This document shows positions 55,328 through 64,000 of a stretch of 64,000 nt of DNA, piece after piece. The notes under the pieces are model-generated. The model was not told the DNA's origin, did no database searches, and was given only the letters and a program-made list of their open reading frames with translations. Every line of letters starts with the position of its first letter. Positions within the stretch are counted from its first letter, which is position 1. Location: the NCBI RefSeq assembly GCF_000305785.2, contig NC_018868.3, forward strand, positions 3,208,270-3,272,269, read 5' to 3'. This DNA is from Simiduia agarivorans SA1 = DSM 21679 (GTDB lineage Bacteria > Pseudomonadota > Gammaproteobacteria > Pseudomonadales > Cellvibrionaceae). A program made the translations under genes and the position numbers.

Positions 55328-56421
55328 CTGCCCAATCGATTGGCTTGTTTTACTGCATTTAAAAAAACAGAGTTATTTGATATTGAACGTGAGGCATTCA
55401 ATATCGCCGTGGTTGCCGCCGTTGATTCTTTTACACCTTTGGAGAGTTTTTTTTCATGGGTATCAGAAAGTGCTTGGCTGAGTTGAAAACGCACTTGCGA
55501 TAACGAGATTAAACTCGCTTTATTGGTTGAAATTATAGGGCTCGAATTTTTTCCATTTTTGTTCTTTATCGAATTTATAGCCAGTGCAATATTCCCCACA
55601 GGCTCTATGAATTGGAAATCTAACGAATCAATGTGTCCTGAACTTCTATTGAGAGCTCCAGCTATGAATTTACATGCCTCACCGTGTATTTGTATACGGA
55701 TAGGTTCTCCCTTTTTAAGCGACTGCTGTCTTTTTTGAGTCTGCTCTAAGGTGTGAGAAATTTTGTTTTCAATCTCAACAGGATTTGATTGTTTCTCCAT
55801 TGGGCAAAGCCAGTTCCCTTTTTCGTTGGCAAGCTTTGAGGGTATGAAGAAAACTTCGCGAGTGGCTATGCCGCCCCATCCATCTGGGGCCGCATGCTTT
55901 GCGGTTTCGGAAACGGAGTCGCCAACGCTGGCTGCGCTGCTTAAAGCGGCATCATTTAAAGTAAAAAATGTATTGTTTGTGGCGGTGTAGCCTGACTTAT
56001 CGACAAGGTAGATATCTGCTTTGACCGAAGCGCCTTTAGCGACCCGCTTTAAGCTTGTGATAAACAATCCGGCCGGCATGCCATTACCCTGTGCCTGCTC
56101 AATAAAATAATAGACTTCAATTTCTTCCAGCAGGCTCATATGTCGCGCCGCACGCGAGATGCTCTGGTAGCTACTGATGCCGCCGCCAATGGATCTGAGT
56201 CCCTCAATGCCGCGCACGATGCGTTGGCCTTTGGCGGTGTCCACATCAATCAGGCTCAGAAACTGGGGTAATAGCCGGGCATCGATAAAAACGGGTCTGC
56301 CCGAGCGGCCCTTGGTGTTTTCTGAAAATGTGACAAAGTGATTGCGTTCTGCAAGCGATAGAGCGGGTTGAAATCCCAGCGCGCGGGCGCCGCCGATGGC
56401 GGGAGAGCCGAATCCGTTCAT
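55315..56421 (-). CDS. Protein of unknown function with GC-shifted C-terminal half (368 aa)
   Basis: 368 residues without a signal peptide. The N-terminal ~180 residues are in host-like GC-rich sequence (GFGSPAIGGARALGFQPAL..., HMSLLEEIEVYYFIEQAQG), while the C-terminal part (from ~205) is AT-rich, basic and helical (EKQSNPVEIENKISHTLEQTQKRQQSLKKG). This modular look with a linked small gene resembles polymorphic toxins, but no toxin domain is recognised. It is an operon with the following gene. Confidence 0.6.
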   Translation of the reverse strand: MNGFGSPAIGGARALGFQPALSLAERNHFVTFSENTKGRSGRPVFIDARLLPQFLSLIDVDTAKGQRIVRGIEGLRSIGGGISSYQSISRAARHMSLLEEIEVYYFIEQAQGNGMPAGLFITSLKRVAKGASVKADIYLVDKSGYTATNNTFFTLNDAALSSAASVGDSVSETAKHAAPDGWGGIATREVFFIPSKLANEKGNWLCPMEKQSNPVEIENKISHTLEQTQKRQQSLKKGEPIRIQIHGEACKFIAGALNRSSGHIDSLDFQFIEPVGNIALAINSIKNKNGKNSSPIISTNKASLISLSQVRFQLSQALSDTHEKKLSKGVKESTAATTAILNASRSISNNSVFLNAVKQANRLGRWTK

Positions 56422-56922
56422 TACATCATTCCTTGATACAAAGTGTGCCGATCATACTGGCAGTGCCAATGGGGCGGCAACGTTTTGGCCGCTTCCCTGC
56501 GCTAGTTTGTATGGGCGTTCCATAACCGGTGGTAAAGGGCTTACAGGTTTGGTACGAATGTGCAGTTTATGGGTCGGAGAGCAGGTGACCTATCTGTTCT
56601 AGTTATTTCGTATTAGAAAGAATTTCGCCGTTAGTAAAAACCGCTGAATTTAGGCCAATTGATACCAATCGGTGATGGGTTTTTATGTGGAATTTGGCGA
56701 CTCTTTCGTTCTCAAGAGGTGCTTCGAATAACCACAATAATTATCACGTTTTTCAGGTTGTTCAGAGTCTCGCTGGTGGGGTGTGGATTGACCCAATCCG
56801 GGCTCCCCGCTGGAAGATTCCGGCCTACATGAAGTATTACCAGGTACGGTGCTTCCCCATCCACGATACCAACGCGCCACAAGCGCGGTGGTCTTGTTTA
56901 ATTTGTCGAAGGAGTCGGCGTC
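56422..56922. other. Intergenic region before the subtilase gene, no gene seen
   Basis: About 500 bases between the divergent 368-residue gene and the protease. Short open frames exist but have no ribosome-binding sites or protein-like composition. AAGGAG at 56910-56915 serves the protease. An AT-rich middle (56600-56700) may hold promoters. Confidence 0.5.
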
Positions 56923-59859
56923 ATGCACAAAAAAAGATTTGGGGCCTTGGGGCAATCCCTGGCACTGTGCCTTTCCTGTTCTGTGGCTGCACTGGCAGGT
57001 GCGCAAGGTCTGGACCCCAGCAAGCTGTCATTAGAGAGAACCCCATTGGACGCGGCCAAGGCGCCCATCGCCAATGGTCAGAACCGCATTGAAATATTTG
57101 TCGAGCTGGAGTCACCTTCAGTGGCGGGCTTTGTGGTCAATGAGTTGGCCGCGACTGAAGCCGAGCCCACCGTTGAGCGCCAGCTGGCTCACGCAGAAAA
57201 AATCCGCGCCGAGCAGGCTGCAATCCGTAGCAAGCTGGAAAAGCTGGGCGCGGTTGAGGTCAAGAGCTTCAAGGCCGGCGTCAACGGCTCCAAATGGCAG
57301 GTCAATCGCCGCGACCTGGCAACTATCCAATCGCTGGTGGGCGTAAAACGTGTCATGCGCATCGCCGAGCACAAGTTGCTGAACGACGTTTCCGTGCCCT
57401 GGATTGGCGCAACCGATGCCTGGGCTGAAGGCTTCTCCGGTGCCGGCACCAAGATTGCCGTAATCGATACCGGTGTGGATTACGCGCACCTGAACTTTGG
57501 CGGCGATGGTAACTACGAGGGCAATGACCCCACCACAATCGAGCCCGGTACCTTCCCAACCGGCAAAGTGACCCGCGGTTACGACTTTGCAGGCACCAAC
57601 TACCATGCCGGTGGCACTCCCGAACAGCGCATCCCTCAGCCTGATCCGGACCCCATGGATTACAACGGCCACGGCACCCACGTAGCGGGTTCTGCTGCCG
57701 GTAACGGTGTGGAAGGCAAGGTTGGCGCCGGTGTGGCAAAAGACGCGGAAATCTGGGCACTGAAAGTGTTCGGTGATGTGGCCGGTTCCACCAACCTGAC
57801 GGTAGATGCGATTGAATATGCGCTCGACCCCAATGGCGATGGCTCGGTAGATGATCGCGCCGACGTAATCAACATGAGCCTGGGTTCAGACTTCGGACAC
57901 CCCGATGATCCGTCCTCGGTGGCGGCTGACAATGCGTCCAAGATGGGCGTAGTGGTAGTCGTGGCTGCGGGCAATGCCGGCAATGGCGTGCCTTACGTGC
58001 TGGGTGCCCCGTCTGCAGGTGAGGATGTTATTTCTGTCGCGGCATCCGTTGCCGGTGGCGCAAAAGAATTTGCCGTCAAGATCAACAGTGATCAGGTTGG
58101 CGGCGACTATCGCGCGGCCTACGCGGCCATTTCCCCGCCGTTGGAAGAAGGCAATGTGCTGGAAGGTCCATTGGAGATCGCCAGCCCGCTCAACGCCTGT
58201 ACGCCGCTGGCCAATGACATGACCGGCAAGGTAGCGTTCCTGCAGCGCGGCGCGTGTGCGTTCACCACCAAGTTGCAGAATGCCAAGGATGCCGGCGCGG
58301 TTGCGGCACTGGTTTTCAACAACGTGGAAGGGGCTCCCATCATCATGGGCGGAAGCCCGGTTGATCTGGCCGGTGCGATGATCTCCCTGACGGAAGGCGC
58401 AAACATTTATGGCGCTATCTCCGGCGGTGATATGCCAGAAGGTGTCTTCGATGCTGCTAACCTGGTGGAATTCCCCGAGGACGATGACACCCTGGCGGCA
58501 TTCTCTTCGCGCGGTCCGAACGGTGGCAGCTCCAGCTTCAAGCCCGACGTCAGCGCGCCAGGTGTAGGTATCTCCTCCGCTGCAGCCCGTTCTGGCGATG
58601 GCGCGTCTTCACTGTCGGGTACCTCCATGGCAACGCCGCATGTGGCGGGTGCCGCGGCGGTACTGGTGCAGAAGTTCCCGCAACTGAAGCCCAATGCCAT
58701 CAAGGCCATGCTGCAGAACTCGTCCCATCCGGCCAACATTGCCGGCCCGGGTTCGAATACGCCTTATCCATTGACGCTGCAGGGTACCGGTGTGATCAAC
58801 GTGGGTGAGGCTGCCAAGCTCACCAGTTACATCCAGCCGGGTGCCATCAGCTTTGGCCGTATCAATGAAGACCGCGACAGCCGCGTGTTTGAATTGGTTA
58901 TGCTGAAGAACATGTCAGGTTCCTCGCGCAGCTACAACGTCACCCACGTGCCAAATCGTGCGCTGCCCGGTGTGACGTTGGACTTCCCGAGCCGTGTACA
59001 TGTCGGTCGGAACATGAAGCGCCCGGTCATGGTGTCGATGAAAATCGACGCGTCCGAGCTGCCGGCTGACGACGCCTTTGTCAGCCAGACAGAAGTGGAC
59101 GGCTGGCTGATCTTTGACGACGGCGAAGACAAGTTGACCGTAGGCTATCTGGCTGTGGTTGACCCGGCATCGCGCGTGCGGGCCCGCAAAGACCCCCGCG
59201 GTAACTTTGTGTTACACAACCAGGGTCAGGGCATGGGTATCGCCGAAGGCTTTACGCTGGCCGGTGAAGGCGGGTTGTTGCTCGACGACGCACCAAACGC
59301 CATCAAGGCCCTTGGCTGGCGTACCGCGGACTTCGGTACTCCTGTGTTGCAATTCGGTTTAGCCACCGAGCAGCCCTGGAACAACCTGTCCTCGCTCTGG
59401 TCGGCCATGTACATCGATACCGATGAAGACGGCATCGATGACTACATCCTGTACACCTACGATCTGGGCTGGTTGCAGGGCGCCTCTGACCCAAGTGGTC
59501 AAATGGTGACCGCATTGCAAAACCTGAATACCGGCAGTTTCCTGCTGGAATACCTGGTGGCCAATGACTACAACGATGCGTCCGCTATTCACACGGTGGA
59601 ACTGTACGGTGACTACGGCTTCCTGACCGAAGGCGATACCACTTTCAACTACTGGTTTGAATCCTACGATCAAACCAATGGGGATGCGGTTGACGTTCAA
59701 TACGGTAGCATTGACCTGGCTAACGAAATCAAGCTCGAAGCCTCGTCCGTCGCTATCGATCCACGTTCACGCGTGAAGATCGAGCGCGTGTCCGGAAGCG
59801 GTGACTACATGTGGTTGCTGCCCAACAATCAGGCCAAGCGCCAGGTTGAGATCGACTAA
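56923..59859 (+). CDS. Secreted subtilisin-family (S8) serine protease with PA domain
   Basis: 978 residues with a signal peptide (ending AGA, ~27). An inhibitor I9-like propeptide follows (~30-150). The catalytic triad is D182 (AVIDTGVDYAH), H250 (NGHGTHVAGSAA) and S568 (LSGTSMATPHVAGA). A protease-associated (PA) domain is inserted at ~400-500 (ACTPLANDMTGKVAFLQRGACAF). The C-terminal ~350 residues form beta-rich domains. It should act outside the cell or in the periplasm. A terminator follows. Confidence 0.94.
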   Translation: MHKKRFGALGQSLALCLSCSVAALAGAQGLDPSKLSLERTPLDAAKAPIANGQNRIEIFVELESPSVAGFVVNELAATEAEPTVERQLAHAEKIRAEQAAIRSKLEKLGAVEVKSFKAGVNGSKWQVNRRDLATIQSLVGVKRVMRIAEHKLLNDVSVPWIGATDAWAEGFSGAGTKIAVIDTGVDYAHLNFGGDGNYEGNDPTTIEPGTFPTGKVTRGYDFAGTNYHAGGTPEQRIPQPDPDPMDYNGHGTHVAGSAAGNGVEGKVGAGVAKDAEIWALKVFGDVAGSTNLTVDAIEYALDPNGDGSVDDRADVINMSLGSDFGHPDDPSSVAADNASKMGVVVVVAAGNAGNGVPYVLGAPSAGEDVISVAASVAGGAKEFAVKINSDQVGGDYRAAYAAISPPLEEGNVLEGPLEIASPLNACTPLANDMTGKVAFLQRGACAFTTKLQNAKDAGAVAALVFNNVEGAPIIMGGSPVDLAGAMISLTEGANIYGAISGGDMPEGVFDAANLVEFPEDDDTLAAFSSRGPNGGSSSFKPDVSAPGVGISSAAARSGDGASSLSGTSMATPHVAGAAAVLVQKFPQLKPNAIKAMLQNSSHPANIAGPGSNTPYPLTLQGTGVINVGEAAKLTSYIQPGAISFGRINEDRDSRVFELVMLKNMSGSSRSYNVTHVPNRALPGVTLDFPSRVHVGRNMKRPVMVSMKIDASELPADDAFVSQTEVDGWLIFDDGEDKLTVGYLAVVDPASRVRARKDPRGNFVLHNQGQGMGIAEGFTLAGEGGLLLDDAPNAIKALGWRTADFGTPVLQFGLATEQPWNNLSSLWSAMYIDTDEDGIDDYILYTYDLGWLQGASDPSGQMVTALQNLNTGSFLLEYLVANDYNDASAIHTVELYGDYGFLTEGDTTFNYWFESYDQTNGDAVDVQYGSIDLANEIKLEASSVAIDPRSRVKIERVSGSGDYMWLLPNNQAKRQVEID

Positions 59860-59882
59860 GCGTCCGTGCGTTGTACCCTAAA

Positions 59883-59909
59883 AGCCCCGTCCCCGACGGG
59901 GCTTTTTTT
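59883..59909 (+). terminator. Rho-independent terminator after the subtilase gene
   Basis: Nine-base stem AGCCCCGTC / GACGGGGCT with loop CCC, then a T-run. Confidence 0.88.
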
Positions 59910-60063
59910 ATGGCGATTGGAAAGGGGCCGCCGGTTCGCCGTCACTGCGCACGCCCTTATCTTACCGGCTGGGCACCACTCTCGTTGAAAATGCGCAGTC
60001 TGTACAATGGTACGAACGGGTTTTTCGCTTATACTTCCCGTGTCTAACAATTGCTGGTCGCCA

Positions 60064-61980
60064 ATGACAAAAAAATATCGCACCAGACAATGGATCTTAT
60101 CTGTCGCTTTTGGGTCGGGATTGGCCTGTTCTATCGCCCTGTGTGTGGGCGCACCTGCCGTATTGGCCGAATCGGAATCGCTGAGTGCTGAGGAGCTGTT
60201 CCGCGGTCTTGAAAATGCGGAATTTATTGGTGGGCTGGAACTCTACAAGAGTAAATTGGCGCAGCTCAGGCAACAGATTGACATGAGCGATGCGCGCATG
60301 CGCGAGCGCTATGACCGGCTGGCCTGTTGGTACCAGCCCGACTCCAACAAGGATGAAGCGTTTGCCGCGATTGCGCAGGCGGAGCAATGGATCAAAGCCG
60401 CCAAAGCTGAAGAACATCTTGCAGCCCAAGCTGATTTCACCCTGTGCCGGGGCTGGTTCCGCGAACTCATCGGCGAATGGACTGACGCGCAATCGGACTA
60501 CAATGCGGCGCTGGCACTGGCCGAACAGGCGGAGGACCGCCGTTTGGTGGCCGATGCGTTGGGCGCCAGAGCGGAGTTGATGGCTTTCAGGGGCGATCTG
60601 GGGCAGGCGCTGGAAGACTTTCAGGCCGCACATCACATTTTCCACAGCCTCGGCATACGGTATTGGTCCACCTACTACGTGTCGATGATTGCGAACACCT
60701 ATCGGCGCATGGGCGACTATGTACAGGCGCGCGAACTGCTGGAAGATGTTATTCAGCAGTTCCGCCAGCGCGGTGATCAGGACAGCGTTCGCCAGTCGGA
60801 GACATTGCTGGCGCTGACGTTAGATGAGTTGGGTGAATTTGCTGCGGCCGAGGCGATTTACGCCGATCAACTCAAAAATTATCGCGAGAAAAACGAGCAG
60901 TACGGTGTATTGAGCACGCTGATCAGCCTGGCGGACAACCGGCAACGCGCCGGGCAACCGGACGCGGCGTGGACCTATCTGAAACAAGCCGAGCCCCTGC
61001 TGCACCTGTCCTACGATGGCGGTACCCTCGCGCTCTGGCATCTATTGACCGCGGCGGTGCTGGTTGACAAGGACCAGGCTGAATCGGCGCTGGTTCACAT
61101 TGTCGAGGCCGAGGCGCCTCTGGCCCAGCATGAGAGTCTGCGCTATCTGTCGTGGGTCCAGAAGCTGAAAGCCGAAGCGCTGGCGCAAACGGGGCAGTGG
61201 GAAGCCGCGTTTAACGCGATGCAAATCTACCAGCAAACCCAGGAAACCCTGGCCAAAAAACAACGCGAACTCACCAGCACCCGGTTGCGCGTAGAGTTTG
61301 ATTCGGCCCGGAAGGAAGCTGAGAATGAAATGCTGCGGGCGGAATCGCGCGCCCAGAACGCCCGCCTGGAAAGTCTGGAGGAGCGCCGCCGCTGGCAGGG
61401 TTTAGTGTTTGTCTTGTCGGCTGTGCTGTTAACCGTGCTGGGAGTGTGGGGCCACAAGCAGTGGCGCCATTCGCGCCGGATGCACCAGCTGGCACTGACC
61501 GATGAATTGACCGGTATGCCCAACCGGCGCGCGGTGTACGCCTACGGTGGGGACATCCTGTTGCGCTGTATCGGAGACGAGAGCGCATTCTCCATTCTGG
61601 TATTTGATGTGGATTATTTTAAACGCATCAATGACACCTGGGGTCACGATGTGGGTGACTCGGTGTTGCAAACGCTGGCGCGCATCTCCGGTGGCGTGGT
61701 GCGCAAAGGCGACTTGGTGGGCAGAACCGGAGGCGAAGAGTTTCTTGCGATTCTGCCCGGCGCTGATGTGGGGCAGGCGACGGAAGTTGCCGAGCGCTTG
61801 CGCAAACGGGTGGAGCAGGCGGATATGCGCGCTGTTGCCGATGACCTTACCGTCACCATCAGTATTGGCGTTGCGCAGTACCAACCGGCAGACCAGGATT
61901 TCCCCCGGTTGATTCAGCGCGCCGACAACGCCCTTTACGCGGCCAAAAATGCCGGCCGCAACCGGGTGGAGTTAGCCTGA
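60064..61980 (+). CDS. Diguanylate cyclase with TPR-like sensor region
   Basis: 638 residues from the ATG at 60064. A signal peptide or N-terminal segment (ending VLAE, ~36) is followed by ~360 residues of helical TPR-like repeats in the periplasm (e.g. AQSDYNAALALAEQAEDR, YVQARELLEDVIQQFRQRGDQ). One membrane segment (~455-475: VFVLSAVLLTVLGVW) leads to a GGDEF domain with active-site GGEEF (556-560) and an RKGD (547-550) product-inhibition site. It should make cyclic di-GMP. Confidence 0.9.
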   Translation: MTKKYRTRQWILSVAFGSGLACSIALCVGAPAVLAESESLSAEELFRGLENAEFIGGLELYKSKLAQLRQQIDMSDARMRERYDRLACWYQPDSNKDEAFAAIAQAEQWIKAAKAEEHLAAQADFTLCRGWFRELIGEWTDAQSDYNAALALAEQAEDRRLVADALGARAELMAFRGDLGQALEDFQAAHHIFHSLGIRYWSTYYVSMIANTYRRMGDYVQARELLEDVIQQFRQRGDQDSVRQSETLLALTLDELGEFAAAEAIYADQLKNYREKNEQYGVLSTLISLADNRQRAGQPDAAWTYLKQAEPLLHLSYDGGTLALWHLLTAAVLVDKDQAESALVHIVEAEAPLAQHESLRYLSWVQKLKAEALAQTGQWEAAFNAMQIYQQTQETLAKKQRELTSTRLRVEFDSARKEAENEMLRAESRAQNARLESLEERRRWQGLVFVLSAVLLTVLGVWGHKQWRHSRRMHQLALTDELTGMPNRRAVYAYGGDILLRCIGDESAFSILVFDVDYFKRINDTWGHDVGDSVLQTLARISGGVVRKGDLVGRTGGEEFLAILPGADVGQATEVAERLRKRVEQADMRAVADDLTVTISIGVAQYQPADQDFPRLIQRADNALYAAKNAGRNRVELA

Positions 61981-62037
61981 TCCAGCGCCGGATGGGCGTC
62001 GTACCTACCGGATCATTGATTAATCGGGGATTATTGC

Positions 62038-62580
62038 GTGAATAAAATTTTGTGTTCGTTAGTGGCGCTTGCCTTGGCAGGTCTGAGTGTGTCGGCATCG
62101 GCGGCCTGCCCGGATTTTCTCAATCAGGAATACCGTAAACTGCACAGCACCGCTGTGGAGAGCGTCTGCCGTGACGAGGCTAAAGCCTACTTGTTGGTCA
62201 ATACCGCCAGTCATTGCGGGTTTACCCCGCAATTCAAGGGGCTCGAGCAGCTCTACCAGCGCTTCAAGGATCAGGGGCTGGTGGTGGTGGGATTTGCCAG
62301 TGACGACTTCAAGCAGGAAAACAAAGACGAAGCCAAAGCCGCGGACATTTGCTACATCAATTACGGTGTGACCTTTACCATGCTGGCACCCACCCATGTG
62401 CGCGGAGACCAGGCGAATCCTACGTTCAAGGTGTTGGGGGCGGCATCAAGCGAGCCCGCGTGGAACTTCAATAAATACCTGGTCAGTGCAGACGGTACCC
62501 GGATACAGCATTTTGGCAGTTTTGTTGAACCCGCTGATAAAAAATTAGTGGCGGCAATCAGCGACGAATTAAGTCAATAA
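62038..62580 (+). CDS. Glutathione peroxidase-like exported protein
   Basis: 180 residues. GTG start with GGGGA upstream; signal peptide ends ASA (~22), so it is periplasmic. The redox cysteine is in NTASHCGFTPQ and the Trp-Asn of the active site is in PAWNFNKYLV. The motif that normally reads NQF (catalytic Gln) reads DDF (GFASDDFKQE). It should reduce peroxides, but the changed residue suggests altered activity. GPx-family proteins are usually cytoplasmic in bacteria, so the export is noteworthy. Confidence 0.85.
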   Translation: MNKILCSLVALALAGLSVSASAACPDFLNQEYRKLHSTAVESVCRDEAKAYLLVNTASHCGFTPQFKGLEQLYQRFKDQGLVVVGFASDDFKQENKDEAKAADICYINYGVTFTMLAPTHVRGDQANPTFKVLGAASSEPAWNFNKYLVSADGTRIQHFGSFVEPADKKLVAAISDELSQ

Positions 62581-62600
62581 CCTTCCTCTCATGCCGTTTA

Positions 62601-62631
62601 ACGGTAGCTCAGGACCCCGGGCTACCGTTTT
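62601..62631 (+). terminator. Probable terminator after the GPx gene
   Basis: Perfect 8-base stem ACGGTAGC / GCTACCGT with a 12-base loop, followed by only a few Ts. Confidence 0.5.
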
Positions 62632-62708
62632 ACATTGAGCAGATTGCCCGGCTTTGCTAGTTTGATACCCTCCAATATTCTTTCGCGATCCTTACCGGGT
62701 AACCCTTC

Positions 62709-64000
62709 ATGATTCGTTTGATCAAGCAACTGCTATTGCTGTCGGCGCTGTTTTGCAGTCACGTGTCAGCGGCGGAGTCCTTGCGTCAGCAAGTTGAGAG
62801 CTGGCATGCGGGTTTCGCTGCCGAGGCCGGCGGGGCAATGCTACACCTGCCTCAGGACACCGCGCGGTTTTATGAACTTTCGGGTTTCCAATACCGGTGG
62901 TCCGTCAACAGCGCGGGCGTGCTGGCATTGAGCGATGAAGCCAATGCGTTGTTCGATTTTCTGGGTAACATCCACCTCGAAGGGTTGTTGGCAGTGGATT
63001 ATCACTATCCTGCGCTGCAGGCTGCGCTTGCGCGCCAGGATTGGTTGGCGTTTGACCTGTTGATGACCGATGCTCACCTCATGCTTGCGCATCATCTGCT
63101 CAAGGGTAAAGTGGATGTGGCAAGCCTCAATGCAGATTGGGTCGCTAATCCCCGGACGCGGGATCTGGTTCAGCATCTTCTGCCGAATGGCGGCGACCCG
63201 GTGGTGGAAAAACTCACGGCATTGCGGCCCAGCCAGGCGCGCTACGACCGGTTGCTAAGCCGCCTGGCCTGGCTGACCGAGCACCCGGCATCGGAGTGGC
63301 CCGCGCTGGCGGTCTCGCCAAAAATTGAGCCGGGCGCATCGGACGCCCGGCTGGCCTCGATCGCCCAACGTTTACGGTACTGGGGTGATCTGTCAGACGA
63401 AGACCGGTTGTTCAATCAATACGCGTCTGAATTGGTGGACGCGGTCAAACGTTTCCAGATGCGCCATGGCCTCAAGCAGGATGGCGTCATAGGCAAAGCC
63501 ACCTTGACGCAGCTGAATGTGACGCCGGCAGAACGGGCCCGGCAGCTCGTGGCCAATCTCGAGCGCTGGCGCTGGTTGGGTGAGGATTTCGGGCACCGCT
63601 TTTTGTTGGTCAATATCGCAGACTTTTCGCTCACAGTGTACGAGGCTGGTCAGCCCGCCGTGCGCATGCCGGTGATCGTCGGGCGGCACTATCGCAAGAC
63701 GCCGGTGTTCAGCGATCGCATGCGTTATCTGGTGTTTAATCCAACCTGGACTGTGCCAGTGAAGTTGGCAGTGCAGGACAAGTTGCCGGATATCCAGAAA
63801 GACCCGGATTATCTGAGCCGTATGGGCTTCAAAGTGTACCCGCACGGCAGTCAGGTTGAAGTAGATCCCGGCACGATAGACTGGGCAACTCTGACACCGC
63901 GGAATTTCCCTTACCGATTGGTACAGATGCCAGGCCCCTTGAATGCGCTGGGGCAGGTTAAGTTCATGTTCCCCAATCGTTACGATGTTTATTTGCACGA
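62709..64000 (+). CDS. L,D-transpeptidase (YcbB/LdtD-type), 3' end outside window
   Basis: ATG at 62709 opens a frame still open at the right edge (~430 residues present). Signal peptide ~1-21 (MIRLIKQLLLLSALFCSHVSA). A YcbB-type scaffold domain follows, then a peptidoglycan-binding segment (VKRFQMRHGLKQDGVIGKATLTQLN, ~250), then the start of the L,D-transpeptidase catalytic domain (FLLVNIADFSLTVYEAGQPAVRMPVIVGR..., ending FPNRYDVYLHD). The active-site SxGCIR motif is beyond the window. It would cross-link peptidoglycan in the periplasm. Confidence 0.9.
   Translation, partial: MIRLIKQLLLLSALFCSHVSAAESLRQQVESWHAGFAAEAGGAMLHLPQDTARFYELSGFQYRWSVNSAGVLALSDEANALFDFLGNIHLEGLLAVDYHYPALQAALARQDWLAFDLLMTDAHLMLAHHLLKGKVDVASLNADWVANPRTRDLVQHLLPNGGDPVVEKLTALRPSQARYDRLLSRLAWLTEHPASEWPALAVSPKIEPGASDARLASIAQRLRYWGDLSDEDRLFNQYASELVDAVKRFQMRHGLKQDGVIGKATLTQLNVTPAERARQLVANLERWRWLGEDFGHRFLLVNIADFSLTVYEAGQPAVRMPVIVGRHYRKTPVFSDRMRYLVFNPTWTVPVKLAVQDKLPDIQKDPDYLSRMGFKVYPHGSQVEVDPGTIDWATLTPRNFPYRLVQMPGPLNALGQVKFMFPNRYDVYLH

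Noticed and set aside
56685..57092. 135-codon open frame across the subtilase start
   Set aside because: It overlaps the signal peptide of the protease in another frame and has no ribosome-binding site; the protease start is clear.

Overview
The window looks like a chromosomal segment of a marine or plant-matter-degrading gammaproteobacterium, most likely of the Cellvibrionaceae (the group of Cellvibrio, Saccharophagus, Teredinibacter and Simiduia). The placement is inferred from three things: housekeeping gene order shared with Pseudomonas-type genomes (gltB-gltD-hemE; psd-rhdA-HDOD-rsgA facing orn), a secreted cellulose-degrading locus with CBM2 modules, and high-GC host genes. No rRNA, tRNA or CRISPR was seen.

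Region 1 (1-16.5 kb) is core metabolism: the end of gltB, gltD, hemE, a degenerate HD-GYP protein, rlmE, an FAD-dependent oxidoreductase, a SpoU-type RNA methyltransferase, two small membrane proteins with psd and rhdA in a leftward run, an HDOD protein, rsgA and orn.

Region 2 (16.5-24.4 kb) is an integron cassette array without an integrase. About ten attC-like sites separate AT-richer rightward cassettes, nearly all of unknown function. A LexA-box-like site and a possible attI-like core lie at its left edge, where an integron would have its integrase promoter. Two cassettes are decayed near-duplicates of each other. Two others encode membrane-anchored proteins with an acyl-carrier-like domain, and one resembles a predicted nuclease family.

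Region 3 (24.5-36.6 kb) holds an ABM-fold protein, hppD, an FMN reductase, a membrane-embedded AraC-type regulator and a cellulolytic cluster: a GH5 cellulase, a GH9-CBM3-CBM2 endoglucanase and an AA10 lytic polysaccharide monooxygenase with CBM2. A sigma54-type activator follows.

Region 4 (36.7-41.3 kb) is the most unusual coding unit. It is a tight five-gene leftward operon with two architecture-matched proteins (acidic N-terminus, Gly/Ala-rich core, shared C-terminal motif), a 141-aa partner, a zinc-protease-like protein and a 553-aa protein of unknown function. A sigma54-like promoter lies in front of it, and the sigma54 activator gene lies just past its far end.

Region 5 (41.5-64 kb) contains a subclass B3 metallo-beta-lactamase, two paralogous DUF4397 lipoproteins, a metzincin lipoprotein, a PEP-CTERM-like exported protein, a TatD nuclease, a YceI/cytochrome b561 pair, csdE and tcdA, a 2-ketoarginine decarboxylase-like ThDP enzyme, an unrecognised two-gene unit with a GC shift, a secreted subtilase, a TPR-GGDEF diguanylate cyclase, an exported glutathione-peroxidase-like protein, and the start of an L,D-transpeptidase that runs off the right end.
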